Positions 20,098 to 31,669 are shown, counted from the first letter of the stretch. The stretch: 64,000 nucleotides of DNA from Phascolarctos cinereus (GCF_002099425.1 NW_018344127.1:836001-900000); one strand, 5' to 3'. Made by a program: numbers and translations. The notes: generated by a model not told the origin, from the sequence alone.

Positions 20098-20640
20098 GTC
20101 ATTTTGTTGTTGTTGTTCATTTTCGAAGAGAACAATGACATCATGGGATGATGTCTTCACTCGTGTATGAATTGGATTTAAGCGAGGCAGAGCTGCACAA
20201 AGTAATCAACCTCACTCTCTCTTCCAGAATCATCAGAGTTCAGCGCCAAGAAAAAAGTCAAGACTACTGGTGTTGGCCATGGATGCAATGGATGACCATC
20301 TTCAATGTCTGACCAACATTTATGCTCTCTACTGTACCTATTTCAGCCACGTTCATGGGCATTGGAACAAATTGTTCTCATCTGCTCATTCTACTAGGGA
20401 ATGTCTTCACATGCTTGAGGTACACACCCCCCTAACTCACCAATAGGTTTGTGGCCTGTCAGTTACCCTCAACCTGATTTAGCCCATCTGCTGAGATGGT
20501 TTTACCAGGGTGTGGCTGCTGTGCATGCTCCAGCTTCTTGCAACCACAGGTGACAGTTGGGTGAAGGTGAACACCTAAGGTGGATGAGCAGCCCTCAGAA
20601 GGGCTCCACAGCCCTCCCCCAGAGGTGTTAATCCTCCCAG
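20098..20640 (-). mobile_element. Shared-tail non-LTR element, antisense
   Basis: The left end is 'gttgttgttgttcattttcg' plus 'aagagaacaatgacatcatg', the reverse complement of a 3' tail ending in CAA repeats. The same tail occurs at 32820-33240 (minus) and 45185-45690 (plus). Further in, 'gaattggatttaagcgaggc' matches the other copies too. The interior carries no recognised frame, so this may be a SINE or LINE fragment that uses the tail of the LINE seen at 33 kb. Confidence 0.6.
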
Positions 20641-20905
20641 AACATTCTACTAGCTACAAGAACTAGCTGTGTGACTTTGCTCAACTCGCTCTCTCTAGGG
20701 TCTCATTGATTTCATCTATAAAATGAGGGGACTGGAGCATGTTCTTTATGTCCCTTCCAGTTCTAAAATTCGATGAATCATCTATGGCTGCCATTTTGCT
20801 GAAGAGGAACTTGAGGCTCAGAAAGTATCAGATGTAAGCTTCTTAAGTGCAGGGACCTAGTTCTGTGCATGGCACACAGTAGGCATTTGATTATTGTTTA
20901 TTAGA
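20641..20905 (+). mobile_element. MIR3/THER1 (20641-20800) and L2 3' end (20820-20905), sense
   Basis: The first part has 'tagctgtgtgactttgctca', 'aaatgaggggactggagcat' and 'cccttccagttctaaaattc'. The second has 'gatgtaagcttcttaagtgc' and 'ggcacacagtaggcatttga'. Confidence 0.65.
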
Positions 20906-21059
20906 TTGTGTTGAATTCAATGGGATTACTTGCTGAAAGTCATATCACCCATTCACAGCAAGAGCTCATGTCACCAGATTCCTAGCTGGATGTGAACCAC
21001 ATTCTATTGAGAAAAACAAGTAATAGCAACAGCTAGCCATTGTACCACAGAGTGGCAGT

Positions 21060-21240
21060 AGAAAGGGGCCTATATTTGGTGTTAGGGAATCTGTGTTGGG
21101 ATCTCTCTGCTGACACCTGCTACTTTGTGTGACCTTAGAAAAGTCATTGAAAATCTCTAGGCCTCAGTCTCCTCCTTGGTAAAATATTAGGATTGGATTA
21201 GGTGATCCCAAAGGTTACTTCCAGGCGCTAACCTACACCC
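21060..21240 (+). mobile_element. MIR3/THER1 SINE, sense
   Basis: It has 'ctttgtgtgaccttagaaaa', 'ggcctcagtctcctccttgg', 'aggattggattaggtgatcc' and 'aaaggttacttccaggcgct', in MIR3/THER1 order. Confidence 0.7.
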
Positions 21241-21244
21241 TATA

Positions 21245-21838
21245 AATCAACATCAGGGAGGCCAGTCCCCAGTGCACCTCCTACTCCCTTCCAGCTGCAG
21301 GGCTAGAGAGAATCCAACCCCAGACATTCTCAGCACCCGTTTCCTTGATCCCTTTCTGTATGTGCAGCTAAAAGCTCAGCTTTGTAATTTTCCATCTGGG
21401 GTTTCACAGGGTGAAGACAAGCTAACTATTCCTTAAAGAGAAGGCTGAGATTTGATCAAACTTATAAAAAAACAAATGCAGTCAGGCCAGGGCCTACAGG
21501 AATTGAGCCAGGGCTCCAGCACAAAGTGGCCTCATTCTGGTGACTGAGAGGTAGGTAGCTGCTGGAGTAAATGAGACTTCAAACTCTGCCAGAGACACTG
21601 AGGATGACCCTCAGAATCTCTTGGAGGAAAGAATCAAGAAGCCCCAGGGCACTGCTGAGTGTATTTGTTAGCATTTGGGGCATCCATGGGTGCACAGAAC
21701 CCATCCTGACTCTGAAATGGACTTTGGACATCCACTACCATTGTCAGGAAACCTGAGGCTGAAAAAAGGACAAGTAGCCACATTCTGTATGACAGCAAGA
21801 AGGTCCATAATATACATAAGGACCCAAAATCTCAGAAC
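21245..21838. other. Repeat-free interval of about 600 bases
   Basis: I recognise no transposon or simple repeat here. Base composition is balanced and there is no long open frame. It is a candidate for unique or conserved non-coding DNA. Confidence 0.4.
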
Positions 21839-21839
21839 T

Positions 21840-21897
21840 TCAGTGCTTAGCTGAGTGCCTGACATACAGTAAGCTCTTAATAAATGCTTTATTGATC
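21840..21897 (+). mobile_element. L2 3' end, sense, short
   Basis: It has 'gagtgcctgacatacagtaa' and 'gctcttaataaatgctttat'. Confidence 0.7.
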
Positions 21898-22345
21898 TAT
21901 CCCAGAAATTCAGTTGGAAGGCACCTCAGTGGTCTCTAAGTCCACCCAGGCCTGAAAAAGAATGCCCTCCATACATTATATGTGATGAATGTCCTCTCCT
22001 CTCTACTTGGTGGCCTCCAAAGATGGAACACCCCACCACATCCCAAGGCAGAGGTAGCCCAGCCCACTTCAGGGTAGCTCTCATGGTAGAAAGTTTCTCC
22101 TAACACTAAGCCTAAGTGTGATTGTCTAGACCCTTCCCCTCTTGCCCCTGGCTCCTGGTTCTACTCTCTGGACAAGCAGAACAAAGATAACCCCTCTTCC
22201 CCATGACTACTCAAAGAGCCCAATCCTGTCTACCCTGAGTCTTACCTTCTCCAGGCCAAATGTACCCAGTTCCTTCAGCCAATCCTCAGATGACACAGAC
22301 ATGAGGTCCTTCACCATCCTGGTTTCACAGACATGTAGACAGGAC
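21898..22345 (-). mobile_element. L3/CR1 LINE, antisense, ORF2 C-terminus and 3' UTR
   Basis: The minus-strand frame at 22207-22398 reads WLKELGTFGLEKVRLRVD, a clear match to the L3/CR1 motif ERLKELGLFSLEKRRLRGD. The 3' UTR antisense text 'ttcagttggaaggcacctca' starts the copy on the left. Confidence 0.85.
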
Positions 22346-22620
22346 ACGGCCTTCCTATGTGGAACCAGAAGATTTCTAATCATCAGCAGGAGTTGCAAAG
22401 AAGCAAATTTAGGCCTGGGGTCAGGAAAAACTTCCTATCACTGAGAGCTGTCCCAAAGTAGGGTGGGCTGCCTTGGGAGGGAGTGGGCTCCTTCTCATTG
22501 AAGGTCTTTGGTTAATGGTCAGATGATAGTCAAGTTTACTGTAAAGTACATTCTTGGTCAGAGTCAGGTTGGGCAAGGTTCATCATGGTGAAGTGATGAG
22601 GGTGATGGACTTGGGAGGCA
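22346..22620 (+). mobile_element. L3/CR1 LINE 3' end, sense
   Basis: It has 'gagttgcaaagaagcaaatt', 'aggaaaaacttcctatcact', 'gagctgtcccaaagtagggt' and 'gggctgccttgggagggagt', the sense form of the neighbour on its left. The two L3 copies meet as an inverted pair at about 22345. Confidence 0.8.
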
Positions 22621-22745
22621 GGAGTGCCTTTGGTTAAATCCTGTCTCAGTCACTTGTTGGCTGGGTGGAACAAGGCAAGTCACTTAACCTCTCTGAGCCT
22701 CAGTTTCCTCATCTGTAAAATAGGGACAAAATGACACCTACTAAT
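22621..22745 (+). mobile_element. MIR SINE, sense
   Basis: It has 'caggcaagtcacttaacctct'-type text ('cacttaacctctctgagcct'), then 'cagtttcctcatctgtaaaa' and 'ggtttgttgtgac'. Confidence 0.75.
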
Positions 22746-23210
22746 AGGTTTGTTGTGACCCTTCACCCTCAAGCCCCCACTCATTCACTTTTCCAGTCTT
22801 ATTTCATATCAGTCTATAACCAGCTGTTCTCTGTACATGACATTCCATCTCCTTTGCTCAAATGAACATCCATGCCTGGAATTCACCCTGCCTCACCTCA
22901 CCCTTTTGTAATCCCTAGCTCAGGGGCTGCTTCCTACAGGAGGCCTTCCCTGATTTCCTAGTGTGTACACAAGCCTTCTTGAAATTACTTTCCATTGTTC
23001 CATTATTATTTTGTATACTTATATTATGTAACATATACATATAGCCTATATTTACTCACCTATGTTCATCTTTCCTTTCCCTTCCCCACCATATAAGCTC
23101 CCTGAGGACAAGGAATGTTTAGTTTTTGGTCTTTGTGCTTTCTAGCATCTAGTACCATGCCTACCACATGGTAGGCATTTAATAAATTTTTGTCCAATTG
23201 AATTTAATTA
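22746..23210 (+). mobile_element. L2 LINE 3' region, sense
   Basis: It has 'ctcctttgctcaaatgaaca', 'ctacaggaggccttccctga', 'ataagctccctgaggacaag' and 'gtaggcatttaataaatttt'. Confidence 0.85.
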
Positions 23211-23289
23211 AATGGCTGCTCCCAGAAAAGCAAGTCTAGATTCCCCACCTCTGTTCCTTCCCTTCAGCTTCCCTTCCCTTGGACGACCT

Positions 23290-23500
23290 TCCCCTGAATA
23301 GACATTGCAGTCCAGTGGAATGAGTATGGATTCTGGCATCGGAGAAGCTGGGTTTAAGCTCTTAGACCTTTACTAGCTGTGTGAGCTGGGCAAGTCATTT
23401 CATCCCTCTATGCCTCAGTTTCCTCATACATAAAATGGTGCAATCAAACTAGATGGGTTCTTAGGTCCTTTCCAACTCTAAACCCATGATCCTATAATCC
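23290..23500 (+). mobile_element. MIR3/THER1 SINE, sense, near complete
   Basis: It has the tRNA-like head 'agtccagtggaatgagtatg', then 'tagctgtgtgagctgggcaa', 'gcctcagtttcctcatacat', 'aaactagatgggttcttagg' and 'tcctttccaactctaaaccc'. Confidence 0.8.
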
Positions 23501-23504
23501 ATCT

Positions 23505-23745
23505 CCTTCTGCAGATGAGTTACATGGGGCCAGAAGTCCTTATGCCGCCTCTGCCATGAAGTCTTTTCAGAATCTTCTCTCTTCAGTTTTCCTTCTACTA
23601 TATTTATCTGTGTGCATTCTGAGCCACACCCCACCCAGTAGAATGCAAGGTCTGTGACAGCAAGTCCTGTTTCATTTTTGTCTTTATATCTCTAGCAATT
23701 AGCAGTGCCTTGCACGTAGTAGGTACTTAATAAATATTTATTAAA
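23505..23745 (+). mobile_element. L2 LINE 3' end, sense
   Basis: It has 'gtagaatgcaaggtctgtga', 'cagcaagtcctgtttcattt' and 'agtaggtacttaataaatat'. Confidence 0.75.
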
Positions 23746-23879
23746 TACTACGATTTACACTTAAAAATTTTTTTCTCATATCTATGATCACATTTGAGCC
23801 TCATAGCTACGTCTGGGAGAGATGTCAGGCACAGATTAAGAGACTCACTTTCCAGACAAGGAATGACCTCCCCATAAGA

Positions 23880-24150
23880 GACCACATAGCCTTTTGTGCC
23901 TCTGTGGTAGACTTATCAAACAGGACACAAGCCTTGATGTATACAGACAGAAGCTTTCTAATCATGATTGGAAATTACAAAGATGCAAATTTAGGCATGA
24001 GATGAGGAAAAACTTTCCAACAGTGGGAACTAACCTGAAAGGGGACAGGCTGCCTTCTGAAGTAGGTACGGGCTCCTTCTCACTAGACATCTGCAGGGAA
24101 AAGTTGGACAAATTCAGGTTCACTGTGGAGCCAGTACAGGTCAAAGGGAG
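23880..24150 (+). mobile_element. L3/CR1 LINE 3' end, sense
   Basis: It has 'aaattacaaagatgcaaatt', 'aggaaaaactttccaacagt' and 'acgggctccttctcactaga', matching 22346-22620 with substitutions. Confidence 0.75.
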
Positions 24151-24334
24151 CAGTATTTGTGTCTTCTCCTCCAACTAGACTTTACAACACACAAAAGCAG
24201 GGACCATTTCTTATCTCTGAGAGATAAGATAATGTCTTTTTTTCTTTCCCAGGCCAAATGTACTTGGCTCTACACTCAAAAGGTAATAAATAAATAAATG
24301 GTCATTGAATGAATTCATGGATGGCCAAACAGAC

Positions 24335-24765
24335 TGATCTCCAGAATCACAGAAACTGAGTTGGAAGTGATTTCATATACTCCCTCCTATTTTCCTCCAA
24401 ACAAGGATCTCCTCAACAAAATCAAGTAAAAAATCAACAAGCGTGTATTGGGCACCTACCATGTGCCAGGTACAGTGTTTAGAACTGGGAAAGAAATAAC
24501 ACAGAGATAAGATCTTCCCAGTCTTTCTTGAAGACCTCCACAGAGAGATTCCCCCACTAAGTCTTGAAGTAGCCCATTCCACTTGAGGCAATTCTGATCA
24601 GTAGCAAGTTTTTTCTAACATGAAACTCAAATTTGCTTCTTTTCAATTTCCCCTCTGCCTCCCACTGTGCCTAGCTAGTTATGCTCTCAGAAGCCAGGCA
24701 AATCCTTCTTCCAAATGGTTGCCCTTCAGGTACTTGAAGAAAGCTACTGCACAGCCCACTAATAT
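24335..24765 (-). mobile_element. L3/CR1 LINE, antisense, left part (split by L1)
   Basis: It has 'gagttggaagtgatttcata', 'cttgaagtagcccattccac', 'ttttctaacatgaaactcaa' and 'aggtacttgaagaaagctac'. A short antisense L2 end ('ggcacctaccatgtgccagg') interrupts it at about 24425-24490. The L3 resumes at 25796 beyond the L1. Confidence 0.75.
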
Positions 24766-24773
24766 TTCTCTTT

Positions 24774-25795
24774 ATACAAGTCATTCCCCAATTAATAAAT
24801 GGTCAAAGGGTATGAACAGGCAGTTCTCAGATGAAGAAATTAAAGTCATCTATAGTTATATGAAAAGATGCTCTAAATCACTGTTGATTAGAGAAATACA
24901 AATCAAAACAACTCTGAGATACCACATCATACCTATCAGATTGACTAACATGACAAAATAGGAAAATGATAAATGTTGGAGAAAATGTGGGAAAATTAGA
25001 ACACTAATGCATTGTTAGTGGAGTTGTGAAATGATCCAACCATTTTGGAACTGTGCCCAAAAGGGTTTAAAAATGTGCATACCATTTGACTCAGCAATAG
25101 CATTTCTAGGGCTGTATCCCAAAGAGATTATAAAAATGGAAAAAGGACCCACATGTACAAAAATATTTATAGCAGCTCTTTTTGTGGTGGCAAAGAATTG
25201 GAAATTGAGGGAATGCCTGTCAATTGTGGAATGGCTGAACAAGTTGTGGTATATGAATGTAATGGAATACTATTGTGCTATAAGAAATGATGAGCAGGCG
25301 GACTTCAGAAAAACCTGGAAAGACTTGTATGGACTGATGCTGAGTGAAGTGAGCAGAACCAAGAGAACATTGTACACAGTAACAGCCACATTGTGCTATG
25401 ACGGATGTTGATAGACTTAGCCCTTCTCAGCAATGCAAAGCTCAAAGATATCTCCAAAAGTCTCATGACGGAAAATGCTATCCACATCCAAAGAAAGAAC
25501 TATGGAGTTTGAATTCAGATTGAAGCATACTATTTGCTATTTTTTCTTCTGTTTTGTTTTGTTATCTCTTTCTTGTGGTTCCTCCTATTGGTTCTAATTC
25601 TTCCTTACCACATTACTAATATGAAAATATATTTAATAGGAATGTGTATATATATCCTACATCAGATTGTGTGCAATCTTGGGGAGGGAGGGGGAGAAAA
25701 TTTTAAAACTCAAATGTTTATGGAAGTAATTGTTAATAAACTAAGATAAATTAGTTTAAAAAAAAAAAGAAAATGGAAAAAGAAAAAATAAAGAC
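24774..25795 (+). mobile_element. L1 LINE, 5'-truncated, ORF2 C-terminus and 3' UTR
   Basis: Frames carry the L1 ORF2 C-terminus: SPINKWSKGMNRQFSDEEIK near 24800, then MIQPFWNCAQKGLKMCIPFD and FLGLYPKE near 25031-25130, then RECLSIVEWLNKLWYMNVME near 25210-25270. At least two breaks lie near 24960-25030. The 3' UTR follows, with 'gtgtgcaatcttggggaggg' and a poly-A end. Likely duplication 'ttctcttt' at 24766-24773 and 25796-25803. It is younger than the L1 at 13625. Confidence 0.85.
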
Positions 25796-26015
25796 TTCTC
25801 TTTCCTTGGCTAAATTTCCCTGAATTTATCCTTACACGATATGAACTCAAGGCCCTTTGCCATCCTGGTTGTCTTCCTCTAGACATTCCCTAGTTAACTC
25901 GTGCCCTTCCTAAGCTAAGTACTTAATACAATACCCAGAACTGAATACAATATTCCACATATGTTCCGACCAAGGCAGCAGTACTACCAAATCCCAGTCC
26001 TGTACACCAACTCTC
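25796..26015 (-). mobile_element. L3/CR1 LINE, antisense, right part of the L1-split copy
   Basis: It has 'cttacacgatatgaactcaa', 'gccatcctggttgtcttcct' and 'ccagaactgaatacaatatt', continuing 24335-24765. Confidence 0.75.
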
Positions 26016-26019
26016 TCCT

Positions 26020-26515
26020 AAAGCAGGTTAAGACTGAATAAGTTTCGGAGTTGGATTCCAAGCCCAATGCCCTATGTATAGAAAGTATGAGTTCTGACCC
26101 AGACACTAAGATGCTAAGACAAAGTTACATTAGCATTTTTCAAAGCTTTGTGTTAACATAATCTTGCCTGCAATGACTTTGAAATGAAAGCCTGCATCAG
26201 AGTTAAGCTTGAAGGTTAACTGTAGGTGTATCTGATCTTCTCCCATCATGCCATCAAATGGCTGATTTGGTCAATCAAGCAGCACAGAGTGAGCAGATGC
26301 ATGCCCTATTAGACAGCAGCAGTCCTGATGACCAGCTATTTAGACCAGAGTTTGCATATTTTTAATAGTTCATTCTGTACCTTACCCAGAACATTCATCT
26401 CAAATGTGATTATCACCAAATAATGCATAAAAGGCAAGAAAAAATTAGAACCATTTCAACTTCAGGGCAAAAACTGTAAGTAATATATTAATAACAGTTT
26501 CCCTACCTGAACCTT
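26020..26515. other. Repeat-free interval of about 500 bases
   Basis: No repeat or coding frame was recognised. The text is complex and AT-leaning, with features common in non-coding regulatory DNA such as 'catatttttaatag' and 'ataatgcataaaagg', but nothing diagnostic. It is a conserved-element candidate. Confidence 0.4.
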
Positions 26516-26519
26516 AAGA

Positions 26520-28030
26520 GCAAGTGTCCAGCAAGGCTCTGACCTGTGCCCTTGTATCTTCTCTTTCTGTACTCGCCCTGGCTTCCCAGTTTATCATTAT
26601 CTCCCATGATCTGCATCTTTACACTATCTAGACCACAAAAAAAAAAAAGTTCCTACCCTTGATCTTGTCATCTCCCACAAAAACTCCACACTCCATGACC
26701 TAAAACTCTGAAATTTCTCTATCTAACCACAAACTACTATCCTTCTATCTTTCCTTTCACCTCACCCCTCTATACCCATTCTTTGTCTTTCCATGATCTC
26801 CAGTCATTTCATACTGCCGTTCTTCCCCACAGCGTCACCCTTGCTCCAATCTCATTTTTCTCTCTTCAAAACCTTAACATTACTTTGGATAACTCATTCA
26901 ATTTTACACTGTCCTTGGTCCTGAATCTTTTGCCCAATTGTCCTATCAATTTTCACCCCTTTCTAGATCTCTCTCTGAATTGCCCCACCTTCTCTCCTCC
27001 TACTTGGATGCTGCTGAATGCTGCTGGAAGAAGCCAAACAGCCATACTCGCTGAGTCCACTACCTGTGGATTACCTGTGACTTTGTTGATATAAGCCAAT
27101 TTGTTTACTCTACCCTGATCAAACATCTATCACACTTCCCCACAGTGGTTATTTCAAACTTTCTCTCCCCCTTCCCAAGGCAACTTCACCACCAGCTCTC
27201 CTCTACCTCTCAGCAGAAGACTTGGCATCATGCTTCACTGAAAATATGAGGCCAAATAAGCCAGAAGGTGAAATTAAAACCCAACACATGATTCTCCCAA
27301 ACTCCACACCTGGGGCTGCTTCAGCATTATTCTCTATCCTTTCTTCCTTTGATCTCCTCTTAGAGAATGAAGTAGACCTTCTTTCAACACCAATCTCTCC
27401 ACCTGTGCCTTTAATCCTATTACCATTCATCTCTTCCAGGTGTTTGCTATTTCAAACATCCTCCCCTTTCTCCCTAATTTTTAAACTTTCTTTAGCCATT
27501 GGTTCTTTTTCTGCTTCCTACAAACATTCCAATATGTCCATTAGCATTACACCACCCAGTATCAACTCAAACCATCAACTTACTCTCCTCATGTTCATAG
27601 CTTTAAAAAAGCTGTCTACACTGTTGTATCCACTTTCTCACCTCCAAGTTACTTCACAGCCCTCTTAAAATCTGGCTTCTGTCTCCACTCATGGGCTGAA
27701 ATTTGCTTTATGCAAAGTTACCAATGGTCTCATCACTGCTTTAAAGAGTTCAACTCAAGTTCCACTTTCTGGTTTTTCTGAATCTTCCTAGCTGTTAACA
27801 TTGTTCCCCCGACATGCACCCCTTAAATTTGCTTGCACTTCCTTTGTATATATATATATATATATAATATATATATATATATATTTTTTTTTTTTGCTTA
27901 CTCAGTATATATTGTTGACCCCACAATAGAATATAAAGTCTTCAAAGGCAAGGACTATTTGGTTTGGGGCTTTATATCCACACCATTCAGCACAGATCCT
28001 GGCATACCACAGGATCTGTTCTATTTTTTC
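26520..28030 (+). mobile_element. L2 LINE, sense, 5'-proximal ORF2 (endonuclease to start of RT) plus detached 3' end
   Basis: Plus-strand text matches the earlier part of L2 ORF2: 'catgatctgcatctttacac', 'gcatcatgcttcactgaaaa' and 'tacacttttgcaaagttacc'-type text near 27715 ('ttatgcaaagttaccaatgg'). A jump to the 3' UTR follows at about 27895-28010 ('cacaatagaatataaagtct' and 'cagatcctggcatacc'). The 148-codon frame at 27222-27668 is an L2 remnant. Confidence 0.8.
27845..27896. repeat. (TA)n microsatellite with terminal T run
   Basis: About 40 bases of TA repeats with one register slip, ending in twelve Ts, inside an L2 copy. Confidence 0.9.
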
Positions 28031-28059
28031 ATTTAATCCAAGACATTTGGTAGCAAATG

Positions 28060-28580
28060 TCCTTGAAAGAACAGTCAGTTACATAGTAAATGTTACTGCC
28101 AAAAAGGTGAAGTCAAAACCCAATACATATCTCCCATATATCCCAGTTGAGCTTACTGGAAGATGCAGTATTACCGGATAGATCTCAAATTGAATAGTGA
28201 GTAGAGGGAACATAAGTGATGCTTCCAGGTGAGGCAGGTGCTCCCCCAGGCCTGCAGAGTCCCTGGCTGTGTCCTGGCCCTCAATATATGAGATACAAGC
28301 ACCAACACCTGTGGGTAGGATATAGGATAAATCTTTAGCAGCATGAAATTTGCTGCTATATCACACTTTTAATACAAAGAAAAAGCTTCATATCTTATAT
28401 TGCTTATCAACAAAATGTTGCTTCCCCATCTGAATCTGAAAGTTTAGGAGCTGATGAACCTAGAGTCTATAAGCTATGGTTTTTGAACTCATGATAATTC
28501 TTTTGAGTAACTCATCATTGTCACATATTCAACACTTTCAGCAGCCTTAAATGCAAATGGCTGTGGAGAGTGAGTCTATA
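28060..28580. other. Repeat-free interval of about 500 bases
   Basis: No known repeat or gene was recognised, and composition is mixed. It is a candidate for unique DNA before the L2 and microsatellite cluster. Confidence 0.4.
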
Positions 28581-28584
28581 CTAA

Positions 28585-28658
28585 GTCAAATTAACAAGCA
28601 TTTATCATGGGACTGCTATGTGCCAGGCACTATACTAAGTAGTAGAGATAAAATGGTC
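28585..28658 (-). mobile_element. L2 3' end, antisense
   Basis: It has 'catttatcatgggactgcta' and 'tgtgccaggcactatactaa'. It is followed at once by the purine array and probably continues at 29050. Confidence 0.75.
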
Positions 28659-28660
28659 TA

Positions 28661-28810
28661 AGAGAGGGAGGGAGGGAGGGAGGAAGGGAGGGAGGAAGAG
28701 AGGAGGGAGGGAGGGAGGGAGGAGGGAGGGAGGGAGGGAGGAGGGAGGAAGAGAGGGAGGGAGGGAGGAGGGAGGGAGGGAGGGAGGAAGGGAGGGAGGG
28801 AGGGAGGAAG
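28661..28810. repeat. (GGGA)n purine microsatellite, 150 bases
   Basis: It has runs of gggagg with occasional aagaga units, with no pyrimidine on the plus strand. Both strands give spurious open frames (Ser/Leu/Pro or Gly/Glu/Arg repeats). Confidence 0.95.
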
Positions 28811-29010
28811 CACTTATTAAACAATTATTATGTACCTACAACCATGCAAGTGCTATATGATCCTCACAACAACTCTGGGAGGTAAGTGCTACTATTGTCC
28901 CCACTTTCCAGTTGCAGAACCTAAGATAAAAAGAGGTTAAGTGACTTGCCCAGGGTCAAGCAACTAGAAAGTATCTGAGACTAAATCTGAACTCAGGTTT
29001 TCCTGACTCC
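28811..29010 (-). mobile_element. MIR-type SINE, antisense
   Basis: It has 'gatcctcacaacaactctgg', 'gaggtaagtgctactattgt', 'aagtgacttgcccagggtca' and 'actcaggttttcctgactcc', in full antisense order. Confidence 0.8.
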
Positions 29011-29049
29011 GCGTCCAATGTTCTGTGGTCTGTATCAAGGTCCAGCTCC

Positions 29050-29925
<876 letters not shown>

Positions 29926-29929
29926 TAGA

Positions 29930-30530
29930 TTGACTTTAGGAAGGGGCTACTATCTCAGGATGGGTAACCAGAGCAGTTCATGTACATTAACAGTTAATTA
30001 TTCTAAGAGTAACTGTGAAGAAGCTATGTCATCCTGGGAGGAGTGGTGGATCAAAGCTCAGTAAGACTTCTTGCAAAAAGAAACAAAACATGAAATCATA
30101 TAAAACATTTTAATAAATTAACTTGTAGCACATAAATTCTAAGGTGATGGGGGGGCTTTTCTTCAAAGAAAATTGTTAACTCAACATGCATGCAGAAAGA
30201 ACTACTTTTCACAACAAACTATATTTATATAAATATTTCTTGTATTTGAGAAAATATCACCCCAAATGGGGTTTCCACTCATGGTTTAGCCCAGTGCCTG
30301 CCGCAGTGCTTAAGCAATGTGTGTTGGCTGATTCGCTATGCAGCGATAAGTAATAAATCAATCCAATCCCCTTTAGCAGCTTGGCCCATTATTTAGCCAC
30401 ACGTGACAGACAGAAATCTGTGCATAAGTCACATGTTGAACCATGACACTGTTCATAGCTATGAAATAAGGCACTGGCTATGGAAAGGCCATCTTGGAAA
30501 AGCTCTTGGCTCTTCCTGATTGTGTCTCTG
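29930..30530. other. Repeat-free interval of about 600 bases
   Basis: No repeat or reading frame was recognised. Text such as 'atttagccacacgtgacaga' (with an E-box-like CACGTG) and 'gtgcataagtcacatg' gives it the look of regulatory non-coding DNA, but this is only an impression. Confidence 0.4.
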
Positions 30531-30980
30531 ATTCCTTAGCACCTTGCTCCTGGGATTTTCATGGCTAACCCACTCTTCTGTCTCCCTCCCCACCTGGCTC
30601 TTTGGAGATTCCAACTCTTTTGTGTGTCTTGTGATTTATTCACCCAGACATTTCCTTCTAGATTCCAACTCTGCCTTGACCTCTGGTTTAGAAAGACTAT
30701 AACACACCCATAACCCCTTCCTTGGACCTGGGTCCTTGCAATGGAGACAGCTGGCCTATATGACTCCTTGGTCCCTCTGCAGTGATCTCTGGCTATCGCA
30801 TGCCCCCTAGTGACCACATGTAGCACAAACCAGCCTATATCATATGGTTACCCAAAGTATACTGGCCATACATAACTTGGAGACTACAATAGTTAGCAAC
30901 TTGGTGTAAGTACTGGTGAGGAGGCCACTCACTGAATTAAAATGATGTCTTTTCTAAAGATCATTCACACTGAAGTGCCT
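30531..30980. other. Unassigned interval
   Basis: No repeat match was recognised. A 96-codon minus frame at 30536-30826 has no recognisable motif. Confidence 0.3.
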
Positions 30981-30984
30981 GCTT

Positions 30985-31245
30985 AGTAGTCAAAAAATGA
31001 CTGTTGATGGACAAGAAGATTTCTTTCATGGACCAATGGGTAGAAGTTGCAGAGACATTCATTTTGACTCAATGTAGGAAAAGCCAAAGTTATATTGCCT
31101 TTCAAGCTGTCCAGATGTAGAATGGGCTACCTGAGGGGGGAATGAGTTTTCTTTCACTGCAAATCATCAATTGGAAACTGAATGATCACTGCTCAGGGAT
31201 GTAAATGAAGGGATCCCCAATCATTTCAGGGTTGGACTGGTTAGT
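30985..31245 (+). mobile_element. L3/CR1 LINE 3' end, sense
   Basis: It has 'gaagttgcagagacattcat', 'agctgtccagatgtagaatg', 'ggctacctgaggggggaatg' and 'gggttggactgg', matching L3 3' text. Confidence 0.7.
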
Positions 31246-31267
31246 CTGGGTTCTAGTTCCCATCACA

Positions 31268-31570
31268 ATCAGGGACGCAGCATGGTGCAATGGAAAGAGT
31301 GTGAGATCTCAAATCATAAGACATGGGTTTGAATCCTGTTTCTGCCACTTAGTACCTGTGGGAACATGGGGAATTCATTTAGATTCTTAGAGTCTCTTCT
31401 ATAAAATAGTGAATTACACTAAATAAAATGAGATAAGATTCAAGAAAAAAGCTTAGCAGAGTGCCTGGTGCATACAGCAGGATGCATATAAATGCTTATT
31501 CCATTTCCATTCCATTCCAAATTAGATGATCTCCAAAGTTCCTTCCAGTTCCAAATCTATGAGTCTATTG
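31268..31570 (+). mobile_element. MIR-type SINE, sense, with adjoining L2/MIR3 fragments
   Basis: A tRNA-like head 'cgcagcatggtgcaatggaa' is followed by 'tgggtttgaatcctgtttct' and a decayed CORE. After 31440 there is a short L2-like end ('gcagagtgcctggtgcatac') and MIR3 text ('ccttccagttccaaatctat'). Confidence 0.65.
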
Positions 31571-31669
31571 CCTCTTTCAATTTTGAGAGTCTATGAGACT
31601 AGCATATAATGAACGCTATAGGAAGGCAGCTTTGGGCTCCCTATTTAGGAGAACAGCACAACAAATTTT

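Noticed and set aside
22207-22398. Minus-strand frame with helical KELG..GLEKVRLR text
   Set aside because: It is the L3/CR1 ORF2 C-terminus motif, not a host protein.
25031-25411. 126-codon frame with good protein character
   Set aside because: It is the L1 ORF2 C-terminus (PKEI..., IVEWLNKLWY) in a truncated L1, not a host gene.
28630-28824. Ser/Leu/Pro-rich open frame on the minus strand
   Set aside because: Translation of the (GGGA)n array.
31205-31390. tRNA-gene-like sequence
   Set aside because: It is the tRNA-derived head of a MIR-type SINE. No intact cloverleaf with both box A and box B in a free-standing tRNA context is seen.
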